Source: Climacium dendroides
Lineage: Eukaryota > Streptophyta > Bryopsida > Hypnales > Climaciaceae
NCBI GenBank assembly: GCA_950106755.1
Contig: OX467087.1
Coordinates: forward strand, 6,204,047 to 6,268,046
DNA length: 64,000 nucleotides
Direction: 5' to 3'
Below, one piece after another: positions 22,943-32,990 of this stretch. The notes below the pieces were generated by a model. That model was not told the origin of the DNA. It saw only the letters and a program-made list of their open reading frames with translations, and ran no database searches. Positions within the stretch are counted from its first letter, which is position 1. The number at the start of each line of letters is the position of its first letter. The position numbers and the translations under genes are program-made.

Positions 22943-24235
22943 TGTCATGTCCCTATCTACTTGGGGTCCCCAATGAACCTTAGTGCGCAAGGGGGGACCT
23001 TGGGAGTGACTTCCCAAGCCTTGCAATAGACTAAGTAGGGAGAATGAAGAGATTCCCGATCAAACAGGGCACAATAGCGCCTTCGTTTTGAAGAGGACAT
23101 GAGAGTGTCATACATGCTTAGAAAGCTCTTGACAATACGCTTCTAATGGTGCAAAGAACGCGCAATTTGAAGTTGTGAGCTAAAAGTTATGGCCGCTCAA
23201 AGTTGACTTCGTCTCGGGGGCGCCGGGACACTTGAGAGCTACGTGTGAGGGGTTCCCAATGAATCCCACAAGAAAGTATGGCATGTGGCATATCATTGGA
23301 AAGCTATAAACACAAGGAACCTAGAATGACAAGCATTACGAGGTTCTAAAACATGAGTCAAAAGTTATGGCCAAAAGAAGAGCCGTGGGGAAGGCGTGAC
23401 GCCTCCCCCAATGCATCCGAATGTTTAGAGGGCCATAACTTTGCGAGTACTTGTCTAAATGGGACGAGTGAGCAGTCCATCGACATCTACTCGTCGCGTA
23501 GATGTCTAAAATGGGCTCGCATGTTGAATTTGGAGCTCTAAGCACAATGTTACGCCGGTTGGAAGTTCGGAAGTTCAAACGGTGACGTAACTTGGCGATT
23601 TGGGTTGGAAGTGGGTGGTCTTCCACAACCCAAGGTTATCCAAGGACTCCCTTCGACCTAGGACGGGGGGGTTTGCCGAATACCATAGAGAGTACTATAG
23701 GAGGGGTTGGTCTCCCTCCTCACTCCCTCTTGAAGCCTTGGTGAGTCCCGGTGACTCATGGTTGGTGGTGGTGACTTCACCACCACTTCAAGGCACCATG
23801 GGACACTTGTGTGTGTTCCGTGGCATCGGTTGGGTGGAGTCCCACTCCTTGCTAGGCCTCCTTGGATGTGTCTCGAGTTGTGAGGGACAGGTTACCTCTA
23901 GTGAATGAGTAGCAAATGCAAAAAGGACTAGCATGGAGTGGGGTGACACTCAAGGGCGGTTAGGACCATGGTGAATAGTGCCACCATGGGTCCTTGCACA
24001 TTAAGGTGGAAGTTCCGCCCCATGTTACTAAGTGACATGCCTGGTGTCACGATGGGAGTGTGTGCTAGTAGTCCGGATGATTGGGACTTGGCAAATGAGT
24101 TGAAAATGGGGACTAACACTGTGGGTGCTTGGCATGTGCAGTGTTAGGCAGCTGGTGACCAAGTGATGCTATAAGTGGATTGGAGTGAACCTAGTGAGCT
24201 GCTGGAAGTTGGTAGGTGTCATTTGAGTCGTGACA
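22943..24235 (+). mobile_element. Solo LTR, family E, copy 2 (1293 bp)
   Basis: It starts TGTCATGTCCC and ends GTCGTGACA, and aligns along its whole length with the copy at 43938-45227. The flanking pentamers, TAAGT and AAAAT, agree at only three positions, so the target duplication is decayed or recombined. No coding frame is conserved between the two copies. It lies directly before the first ATG of the DUF7869-type gene and may have removed its 5' part. Confidence 0.6.
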
Positions 24236-24238
24236 AAA

Positions 24239-26110
24239 ATGAAAGAACTCAATGATGTGAATGTTGTTTTTAGACTGAGTGAGGTGTCAGCTTTGAATTT
24301 GAATAAGATTAGATGCTGTAAGTTCCCAGAGTATGAGGTGAAGAAGCCTGGAGACAATTTTGCGCGATGTGGTACGTGTGTCAAATTGCAAGACCTTAAG
24401 GAGAGTACTATAAGTAGGTCTCACAATGAATTGAAGTATTCTCAGAAGTTGGATAGGCACGTTGAGATTGCTCGAGCTCATCGGGAGTTGTATTATGCAA
24501 ACTGTCACCGTTCAGTAGCTTTTCCACACGAATGCCTTACAGTTATGCACGACAAGATGGATCATGCAAAAACTGCTTCTTCAGTCTTTTCCCACAAGAG
24601 TAAGGAGCTTGATGGCCTTGTGAAATTGCTTGTGTCTGTCATTGGTATGATTGCTCATAGTCATGGAGATGTGCGATACGCACATTACGGTTTGGATCTC
24701 TTTAAACACGATTCAAACTATACAATTGGTTCTATGGCAAAGTTGTTGCGGGATCTGGAATTGCCATCGAAGTCTTCTTCTCGGCAATTATTTTTTGGAT
24801 CAAGGTCTTCAAATTTGTTTAGGGCAGTGCTGTAGGGTAAAGAAATGTGCGACGTGTCACTGCCACCACCTCCAATGAATGCAGTTCCAGCAGTGCCTTT
24901 GCCTCCTATTTTGAACGTGCAAATGGACAATGCCACCGGCGACAACAAGAACATATATGTTTTCCGTTTTTGGTCTCTACTTGTTGCTAATAAGATCTTC
25001 AGAGAAGTGTATGTCAACTTCATGATTGTTGGTCACACACACGACGACATTGACGCATTGTTTGGAAGATGGAGCATGCTGTTGAAGAAGGAGAACTTTC
25101 CAACAATCCCGGCGTTCATGAAGTCATTCATGGATGTTGAGTCCATTCCTACTATCCCTCACCTCATAGAGGAGGTGCCTGATTTCAAGCGTTTCATTGC
25201 AGAAAAATGGATGGATGGTGATGAAATCCTTGTGGGACACACAAGACCGCAATAAGTGAAGTTCTACCTAGACTCTGTTGGATGCCCAGTCATGAAGTAC
25301 AAGTTGAAGTGCACGGATGAAAACTGGTTAGGCAAGCAAGGTCAAGCCATTAAATTGTGGAAAAAAGACGATGAAGGACGGAGTCTGTGGCCACGTGGTG
25401 TGCCTTTGCTAGTACCACTGAACCCAATGAAAGGTGTCAATGACATTGTCAAAGGTTTATCAAGATTCATAAACTATTGGGACGATTTGTGCAGAGCAGA
25501 CGTGAGTGGAGAACATCGTAGGCACTATGAAAATGTGGTGCACTATTGGCGTGGCGTAAAAGCATCTCTTCAAGAGCCACTTCCTACTTCTAGTGCTCTA
25601 AAAGACGGTTTCTGGCCAACTACTCGTATTCAAGTGACAGAAGTTGATCATTTAGACGAAGATGGCGAAGATCTTGAGGAGCATGGAGAGGATGAGCCTT
25701 ATGTTGGGCCCTTGAGGGATCGTCCACAACCATCCTTTAGGGTGGCTCGAGATCTATACGAAGGGTATTTTGTTGCAATTCGCCCTACAAACGGTGACAG
25801 CAGACCAATTTGGATTGCCAGAGCATTGTCTAATCCAAACTCTAACCCCGAGAAACCAAATTGTGTACACATTCAGTACTTTTGGCCAACATCACGCAAT
25901 CAAGAAGTTCAAGACTTCTATAAAGGATGGGATAGTGATAGAGGTTTGCTTTGGAGGGTTGATGAAACCGAAAAACCTATGTGGGAGACAACAAACGCTT
26001 TGATTACAGCATGGAAGTCTCAAAACAGAAGAGGTACTCGCCAATGCAGAATCAAGATTCTTACAGTTCAAATCGAAATCATCAACCAGAGTTTGGCTTC
26101 ATATACATGA
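24239..26110 (+). pseudogene. DUF7869-type protein gene, possibly a transposase, with two in-frame stops
   Basis: One frame runs from ATG 24239 to TGA 26108-26110 (623 codons) and is broken only by TAG 24833-24835 and TAA 25253-25255. The N-terminal part has FARCGTCVKLQ (a CxxC pair), a helical segment with HRELYYANCHR and MHDKMDHAK, and then HGDVRYAHYGLDLF. After the first stop come QMDNATGDNKN, a FWSLLVAN helix and VGHTHDDIDALFGRW. This string of motifs, including the HTHxDID block, is what I know of DUF7869-type proteins, widespread in plants and animals and often in mobile DNA. The molecular function is unproven; an RNase H-like nuclease is a guess. The C-terminal 150 residues are acidic, then Trp-rich (WIARAL, YFWPTS, LLWRVDE). 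The true N-terminus may lie beyond solo LTR E. Confidence 0.55.
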
Positions 26111-26590
26111 TATGGAGAAATCATGTACATACATTGGATGCATTTTAACTATGACACTCATATAGAGGGTATTGTTTTATTTCTACATCTTATATGAAGT
26201 TGTTTTCATTGCATAAGTGTTGGACCCTTAATATTATAATAGATGATAGTCGTTTCAATTTTTTTTAGAGGATATAGGTTTCCGTTGATTGATTTTATTT
26301 TAGTGTTTGATATTGCATGATTGTTTTCAAGTGTATGTTTTGTGTTTTCAAAACAATGGAATTTAAATATAGTTTTAATATATATATTTTTTAGATTCTT
26401 GAGCTATATTTTTTCTATTTTTTAATTCATTTCCTTATTTGTGTATCACTAAATATATTTTATTTGAAATTACATTGCTATTGGAGAAAAAAATGTAGTG
26501 GATATATCCACTATTTATTTGGTTAATATGTAAAGTACTTATCACATTCTGGGTAGGGGGTCGGTTGGTTGTTACAACTTTCCTGCAGGC
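26111..26590. other. AT-rich stretch, no recognised feature
   Basis: A T-rich sequence following the DUF7869-type gene, probably its 3' flank. I see no terminal repeat, gene or palindrome copy in it. Confidence 0.4.
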
Positions 26591-26606
26591 AAAGCTCACT
26601 TAATAG

Positions 26607-26723
26607 CACCAAGTCATGTTTTTTCTCTCATGCGCTCATACAAACCCAATGGGAATCGAACCCGGACCGCTTCAATGAGATGAACAACCCCTTACAACCA
26701 ATCGCGGAGCTTATGACTTGGTG
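26607..26723 (-). mobile_element. tRNA-like (SINE-type) sequence enclosed by 11-bp inverted repeats
   Basis: On the minus strand GGTTCGATTCC (26662 to 26652) matches the RNA polymerase III B box. TAAGCTCCGCGATTGG (26713 to 26698) resembles an A box, at tRNA-like spacing. The segment is enclosed by CACCAAGTCAT (26607-26617) and its complement ATGACTTGGTG (26713-26723). It does not fold as a normal tRNA gene and there is no clear anticodon arm. A tRNA-derived SINE is the best reading; no poly-A tail or target duplication was identified. Confidence 0.4.
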
Positions 26724-26964
26724 TTCAAAAGATGTCATTCTCTTCACTTATATAAATCAAAACACATACCCTAAAGCAAACTTCATGTATTTGAATAGTC
26801 AATCACTAAAAAGACTCTCATTTTAATGGAAATTGTGTATTACAACTAGCAAAGTTAGTGTTTGCCCACCTAAACTAGTTAACATTACAATTCACTTTTT
26901 AGGGCGTAAATGGAAATATTATTATGAGAGGCCCTAAACCTCTCAAAATATTGAATATTGTGTT

Positions 26965-27281
26965 AATAGGGCAATAGGCATGATAGGAACGAGTGGCCAA
27001 TGGTTACGAAAGGAAGGAGCCCCTGTCCGTTGACATTGGTCACAGCTCCCCACATGTCTCTTGATGTCCCGGATTAGATATGGCCACTAATATCTGGCTG
27101 CTCGGATCCGGTTTACTATGGTGATGGCTGCGAAATGTCCTCCGAAAAGTCCGGAATGCAAGGCTCGCATTATCTTCTTCTGGTCCTTAGTTTCCATACA
27201 TCGCCTTAACTGATCATCCGCTCCCATTTTGAATAAGGTTCCTTTAACCAGTGAGTAAGGGCCAACCTTGTGGTAGAACAT
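26965..27281 (-). pseudogene. Integrase N-terminal zinc-binding part (family B), truncated
   Basis: Minus-strand frame with LVKGTLFKMG, then an HHCC-type finger: the His pair lies around LHSGLFGGHF and the Cys pair is CDQC at about 27045. A TAG at 27087 interrupts it at RAARY, after which WPYLIRDIKRH continues in frame. The element ends about 50 residues later, so the DDE core is missing. The finger binds zinc and supports integrase oligomerisation in this family. The plus-strand element has the corresponding region at 45228 onward. Confidence 0.7.
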
Positions 27282-27298
27282 GATTTTCTCCTCCCTAT

Positions 27299-29131
27299 TT
27301 AATCCTCCGGATATCTTCCGTTTACAAGAAAATCAATGATGTCCTGGTAATCCAATCGGGCCCCTTCCTCTAGATGGAACACGGGTTCTTCCGGAATTTC
27401 TGGAAAGTCATCCGGAAATTCTGTAGAAATGTCCTCCAGTGAATTATGTCCACGAAATCTAGAGAGGTAGTCTGCATTTGCATTCGACTTCCCAGATTTC
27501 ACTTTCACTTCATAATTGAATTCTTGGAGTAATAACACCCATCTTGCTATTCTTCTGGAAAGGTCAGATTTGTTTACCAGATACTTGAGTGAATCATGAT
27601 CCGTATGGAATACCACTCGATACCCAAGTAGATAATGTCGGAACTTCTTGCATGCATAGATTACTGCCAATGCCTCTCGTTCCGTGGTGGTGTACTTTCT
27701 TTCCGCCAAACTCATTTGCTTGCTGGAGTAGTAAATGGGGCATTCTCTCTGGTGACTATCGTATTGCCAGAGGATTGCTCCTAGACACCATCCGGAAGCA
27801 TCTAGGGTAACATGAAATTCCTTGGTCCAATCCGGCAAAGACAGAATAGAGGCCTTGACTAGAGCTGACTTCAAGGTTTCAAACGCTTCTTGCCGTTCCG
27901 TACTCCACAAATACTCGGTATCCCTTTTTAGCAATTCCGTGAGCGGAGTAGCTTTCCGAGCATACCTGTCTATGAATCTTCAATAATACCCTACACATCC
28001 AAAGAATCCTCGAATCTCTCGTACATAGGTTGGAGTGGACAGGGTGAATATGGCTTTGACCTTGTCTAGGTCTACCTCTAACCCTTTTTAGCTGACCACA
28101 TGTCCTAATAGGATTCCGGATTCCATTCTGAAAAAACACTTTCTGGGGTGTAGTTTGAGATTTGTCTTCTTGCATCTCTGAAAGGTTTTCCACAAGTATT
28201 CTAGATGTGAATCTTTGGAACTGTATACGACAAAGTCATCGATGAATACCTTTAGGAAGTGTCGTAAAAAATCCTGGAAGATATCCACACTAGTAGAAAA
28301 CGCAGGGATTTCAACAGAATTCTGTTGTTTCGGTCCCGTTGTTTCGGTCATTGAACAACAGAATTCTGTTGAAATTAACAAATTTCTGTTAATTTCAACA
28401 AAATTTTGTTGTTCAGTGATCGAAACAATAGGACCGAAACAACAGAATTCTATTGAAATCCCTACGTTTTCTACTAGTGCCATCATAAGTCGTTGGAATG
28501 TTCCAAGTGCATTGCATAATCCAAAAGGCATCCAAGTGAATGCAAAGGTTCCCCATTCCGTGGTGAAGGTCATCTTCAACTGGTCTAATAACCGGATGAA
28601 AACTTGGTTGTATCCGGAAAATCCATCTAGGAAACTATAGCACTCGTTTCCGGAAACTTGATCAAGAATGATGTTTGTAAGGGGAAGTGGAAAGTAGTCC
28701 TTCCGAGTTGCATCATTTAGCTCCCGAAAATCCTGACATACCTGGATCTTGATTTTCCCTCCTGGTCTTAGTTTCTTCGGAACAACAACAATGGGTGAAA
28801 CCCATTCTGAGTTGAGGACTGGGTAAATAAACTCGGCCTCTGATAAAGCATCAATTTCCTCCTTCACCATCAAAGAGTATCTTGGATTTAACCGATGCTG
28901 TCGTTGGTGGACTGGAACTGCTCCTTCGACAAGGTCGATCTGGTGTTCTCCCAGTTCTACTGGTATCCCATTGAGGTCTGAGGGCGTCCAAACAAAGACA
29001 TCTAGATATTCTTCTAGAAGCTTCCTGTATTCAGCTTTTTTCAGAGCAACCATTGCTTTATTGACAAATAAAACTTTCCCCGGAGTAACACTCACTTCCT
29101 CATACTTCGCTGGACTTATTATCGGCTTCAT
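27299..29131 (-). pseudogene. Reverse transcriptase and RNase H (family B)
   Basis: RT begins around GEHQIDLVEG and carries SPIVVVPKK, QDFRELNDATRKDYFPLP, FLDGFSGYNQ, MPFGLCNA and the active-site FIDDF (F-x-DD in place of Y-x-DD, common in Athila/Tat). A 192-bp CACTA insert sits between QRLMM and IFQDFL and is read through in frame. After RT come a TAA at 28088, a TGA near 27980 and then RNase H. RNase H residues are visible: Asp in TLDASGW, Glu in TEREAL, Asp in HTDHDSL and Asp in NANADYLSR. The enzyme would copy element RNA into DNA and remove the RNA template. The stops, TAA at 28088 and TGA at a former Arg (CGA), make it inactive. Confidence 0.8.
28288..28479. mobile_element. 192-bp CACTA mini-element (MITE) inside RT, frame-preserving
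   Basis: Ends CACTAGTAGAAAACG and its inverse, flanked by CCA at 28285-28287 and 28480-28482. Most of the element is one long imperfect palindrome built from AACAGAATTCTGTT-like units. Element plus duplicated triplet is 195 bp, or 65 codons, and contains no stop in the RT frame. The plus-strand RT copy at about 42805 has the uninterrupted site. Confidence 0.9.
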
Positions 29132-29236
29132 CCTTTCCGATTTTGGTCCATCTTCCTTGTTCCGTAATTCACTCCAGACGGATCCTTGATTTGTTCGATC
29201 CAGTCCTACCGTTGGAAAATTTCCTTCATTGAGTTG

Positions 29237-30320
29237 TTATTTGATCCATTTGTAAGATAACGAAACGTTCATCTCCCCTAATGATCGATCCTCCAGTACC
29301 GTCGGTATCTTAGTCTCTGTTTCTTCCATCGCAATTTCCAGAATGGGTTCCGGAAACTCAAAATCTCGTTCCGTGACAGTTGTAAAGTAGCTAGTCACGG
29401 AATCTGAGTTTTCCTGATTGGACCAGTCTGTGGTATATCCGTCGGAATCACTAGTCTCTCCCAAGTAATCAATATGTTTCCAAGGAATCCGAACGGTAGA
29501 TTTCCCCACCACGAATTCCTTGGCTCCCCAGTCAACCAAAACTCTTGCTGCATATAACCAAGGTCTTCCAAGTAGCATGGAAAAAAGCCTTCCTTAAGAT
29601 ACTCGGATGACTACATAATTTAGTAGATAAGTCTCTTTTTCAATCCGGGTTGGAACCTGGGCCAGTCTTCCTATTGGATATACTCGTAACTGATCTACCA
29701 TTCTCAAGACTTGGTCGGTTTCTTGGAATGTCTTGTACCGGAGATCAAAGGCTGTGTCTTCCAACATAAGATTGACTTTCGATCCGCCATCCATTGGAAC
29801 TCTGGTTACAATACATCCTCCAACTTTGACTTCCAACTCCAGTGCTCCAAAGTCTTCGATCTGGGAGAAATTGATTGCGATTGACGGAAGTTTGAGTCGC
29901 CTTGTTTTCTTCTTTGTCCAAGCGTCTTGGATCAGCTTTTGATAATTTGTATTATCATAGAGGAGTTGTCCAAAAGTGACACTAGCCTTCTCATCCTTGA
30001 TATTTTGTATGATGTCGTATGTGTCTATGTTTGGTGCCAGATTAATCAAAACTGGAACGTCCTCAAACGTAATCTTCTTCTTTCTGGAATCCAGAAGTGC
30101 ATTGGCATTGCCCAGATTCTATCAGACTTCCAAACTAATGTCAATGGGAATCGGACGAGGTCCGACCCCTTTTTCTACTTCTACTGTGGGTCTAATGGGT
30201 TCCATTTCCTTTGAGCAATCAGAATCACTTGGATCGGATTCTGGAATTGGGGTGCTAACCCTAGGCTTTTCTTTCTACCTCTATCTTCTAGTTCTATGCC
30301 TATTCCCTTGATCCTTGGTG
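29237..30320 (-). pseudogene. Aspartic protease region of the polyprotein (family B)
   Basis: The minus-strand frame resumes after the target duplication of the solo LTR at 30321. It encodes INLAPNIDTYDII, VTFGQLL, then PMDGGSKVNL (active-site loop DGGS, a Tat/Athila-type variant of D-T/S-G) and, after a TAA near 29594, MLLGRPWLYAA, the second protease motif. Acidic linker sequence runs to TAA 29237, ahead of RT. The protease would cleave the Gag-Pol polyprotein. No separate start codon is expected. Confidence 0.75.
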
Positions 30321-30613
30321 GAACTTGTGAGAATCCGGAATCCGGAAACGGATCAACGATACAAGAATTAGATGAAAAAAATAGGGAAAATAAATAAAAA
30401 ATTTAGTTAGAATGTGGTTTTTGTATGAGATAACCCAAATTAGGAAATAAGCATTCCGGCAAAACCCGTAACCGGAACTTATCCGGATCCGGAATCCGGA
30501 TTGACCCGGAACGCAGGAACCTACCGTATAGACCTCGGAGCTACGGGAGTAGGATACCGTTAGTACAACGGACTCGTAGCTGTGGTCTTGAATTTCGAAG
30601 GAAGACGGTTTAG

Positions 30614-30621
30614 TATTTAAG
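30614..30621 (+). promoter_or_regulatory. TATA-like box upstream of the LTR B ORF
   Basis: TATTTAAG lies 142 bp before ATG 30756. It is kept in the 5' LTR copy on the minus strand at the matching place (AAATACTAAA-type context near 38927). Likely core promoter of the LTR ORF; inferred. Confidence 0.4.
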
Positions 30622-30755
30622 CTGTTTGTCTAGGATTTTCCTCTTCACTGTCCTACTTTGCTTCTTTGAGATGGTCCGTGTGAGTAGTTGAGAGAAAGAG
30701 TGGTGAATTAGCGACTTAAGCAAGGTTACTTCTCTCTCGTTCTTGCTTAGATCTT

Positions 30756-32703
30756 ATGGCATCCGGGCCAGTACGGAGGATAGCGATATCTGCCCGGGTC
30801 ATCTCCCCGACCATTCCGGACAATCCAGAACTACACAAGCAGTTAGAGGAGGACTTAACTAAGTTAGAGTGTGTCGGTCTACTACACCGACTATAGAACC
30901 TCAAGAGTGAAGATATGATTCAGGAGCTACTTCATGGTGTTCCGAATCAGTATAAGCTCACTTTGAGGGGGCGGCCAATCACGTGGACCGAAGACATCTG
31001 GGCAGATGTCTATCAGTTTCGAAAGAGCGGAAATGGTTTAGCATCAAGAACGGACCGTTTTGTAGCTGGGAAGTTTACAGGGTCTACAAACCCTAAGGAC
31101 GGATTCGCTATTAGCGAATGCAAGGACGAGAGACATAGGCGGATACTAGAATTTCTCATTCCCATCTTGTATTCGGAAAAACCGACATGGGTTACCATTA
31201 CGGTGGCCAATACTATTTTCGGGGCTATGGAGAACCGAGTGGTGCATTGGGGTAGAGTCATAGCCGGGATAGTTGCTAAGTTAGCGGATCACGTGACCCG
31301 AGCAAAAGCGAGTCCAGTTAGCACCTACTTGTTCCATTTGTACCATCAGCAGGAACTTCTGAGTGCAGCAGAAATAATCCAGTATGACACCGGAAAGGCG
31401 ATTTTGTCATACAGACTCTCCGGGGAGGAAGCAGAAGATCCGGTCGAGTCGGATCCGAAAGAACTTCCCGAAGAACCTTGACCGATCCGAGGAACAAGAA
31501 GAGGAAATCGACCGATCCGGAGTCGCGATCCAAGCCACCGGCAATACAGAGGGGGGAATCTAGTAGAGGACCGGAAGTGGAAACTAAATTAGCATTTTTT
31601 AATGTTGGATTCGAGTGGATATGCGAGGCCAAGATACTCCACGACAGCCTAGCGGATTTGGTGATAGATATCGTAGAAGTTTTGAAGGTGGAGCCTGACC
31701 AGATTGTGGAAGCGGTCAAGCGACTGCCCAAACCGAAAGATCTCTAGAGAAGGGAGGATCGGATTTAGGAGTTGGAGGTGGAACGGAGCCAACTCCAGGC
31801 CCGATTGAATTGGGCGGAAGGAGAAATGGCAGCTTCAAAGGAGAAAGAGAAGGAGGCTCTTGTTCTTGTCAAGAACCTATTGGAAGCAACCGACATTAAG
31901 GCCGACATTATCACGAAAGCGGTTTTGTTTGACTCGAAGCTAATATCAGAAGGCCACATCATTGGAACCAAGGTAGTAACCATCCTTGTGGACTTCACTG
32001 CAAAGATAGAGCGAGTTTTGGGAGAGCTCCGGCAGTTATTAGCGGCCATCGATCCAAATTAGGTGATGGATTTCTCCACATTTCCGGAACTTCCTTTTGT
32101 TTCGGATAATCCGGGGAAGCCAATGGCGGATCAGGCAACTCGAATGGAGGGTTTGAGGGGGATACTCACACCAGCTGCGCCTTCCTCCAGTAAAATGCGG
32201 ATGATGGAGCTGAATTTGAGGCCAGTCTCAGGACCGGAACTGGAGTCCAGCGCAAAATCGGTTCCGGTACCATCCAAAGCCTCGACTCCGGAAATTCCCA
32301 AGGCGCAAACAGTATCGAACCTTTTGAGGGGATCGTTTAGAGTCCCAGGACAGTAAGTTAGGGGAGACCTCATTAACCGGATCAGTGGTATGACCAACCC
32401 AGCCCGGACGAATCCGGAAGGTTCTTGCACATGCAAGAGACTACCCCGGAAAAGAGAAGCGAACCCACCACACTGGAAGAGACACCGCTAGAGAAGGAGA
32501 AGGATGTTCAAGTCATCGAAGATTCCGAGGAAGAGAGTGCGCACTCTACTTCCGGAACCGAAGGGGACAGTGATCTGTCTCCCGCAGCGCACCACATCCA
32601 GACTCGAGCAACAACGAAGACAACTCCAGCCCAGAGCATGAAGGGAACGCTGACCAGTCAAGCGGGTAGCCGCTTGAAGAAGGGACGCAAGGCAAGACAT
32701 TAG
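30756..32703 (+). pseudogene. LTR-internal ORF, family B solo copy
   Basis: ATG 30756 opens a frame encoding MASGPVRRIAISARV, then ELHKQLEEDL, an in-frame TAG (30894-30896) where the sister copy has Trp, and the shared domain (PITWTEDIWADVYQFRKSG, NPKDGFAISECK, ANTIFGAMENR, YLFHLYHQQELL). A one-base loss near 31478 shifts the frame. It continues with a KKRKSTD basic motif, coiled coil, ITKAVLFDSK and a C-terminal tail ending KKGRKARH at TAG 32701. Further stops are near 31745, 31767, 32060 and 32354; at the last two the sister copy has Gln. A second indel is near 32410. Product unknown; likely nuclear if the basic motifs work as signals. Confidence 0.65.
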
Positions 32704-32982
32704 AATTTGTAGGAAAAGTAGTATAGGATCCGGATCGGGTTTCCAAGCATGGGCCCGGTTTCCGGAATCTTAGGCGGATAGTACGAAAATCCGGCAATCT
32801 CAGGTGGTAGTTATTAGCCTTTCCGAGTATCCCGGGGTGTTCAATGATTAGTGACCTGGATTTCCGGGTTTTATTTTCAGGCTTTTAGAAGTGGACTTTG
32901 GGTTTTTGTATTAGTATTTTAGGGGCGGGTCAGTTAGTGATCGGCATTCCATTCTACTCCATCCCATCTTAGTGCTTTCACG

Positions 32983-32990
32983 TATATATT
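32983..32990 (+). promoter_or_regulatory. TATA-like box downstream of the LTR B ORF
   Basis: TATATATT lies 280 bp after the ORF stop, matching the position of the second TATA-like box in families A, C and C'. It probably drives the genomic RNA, which would then start inside the LTR after the ORF. Confidence 0.45.

Noticed and set aside
22943..24235. Exact 5-bp target duplication for LTR E copy 2
   Set aside because: The flanks TAAGT and AAAAT match at only three of five positions.
24239..26110. Genome-wide recoding of TAG/TAA as Gln
   Set aside because: TAG also replaces Trp in several places, TGA stops occur in the same ORFs, and LTR ORFs of families B, C and C' all end at TAG after the conserved basic tail. 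Decay explains the data better.
26652..26662. Functional tRNA gene on the minus strand
   Set aside because: The B box is good but no acceptor and anticodon arms of normal length can be formed.
26569..26826. 85-codon plus-strand frame as a gene
   Set aside because: It lies across the tRNA-like/SINE segment and lacks domain features.
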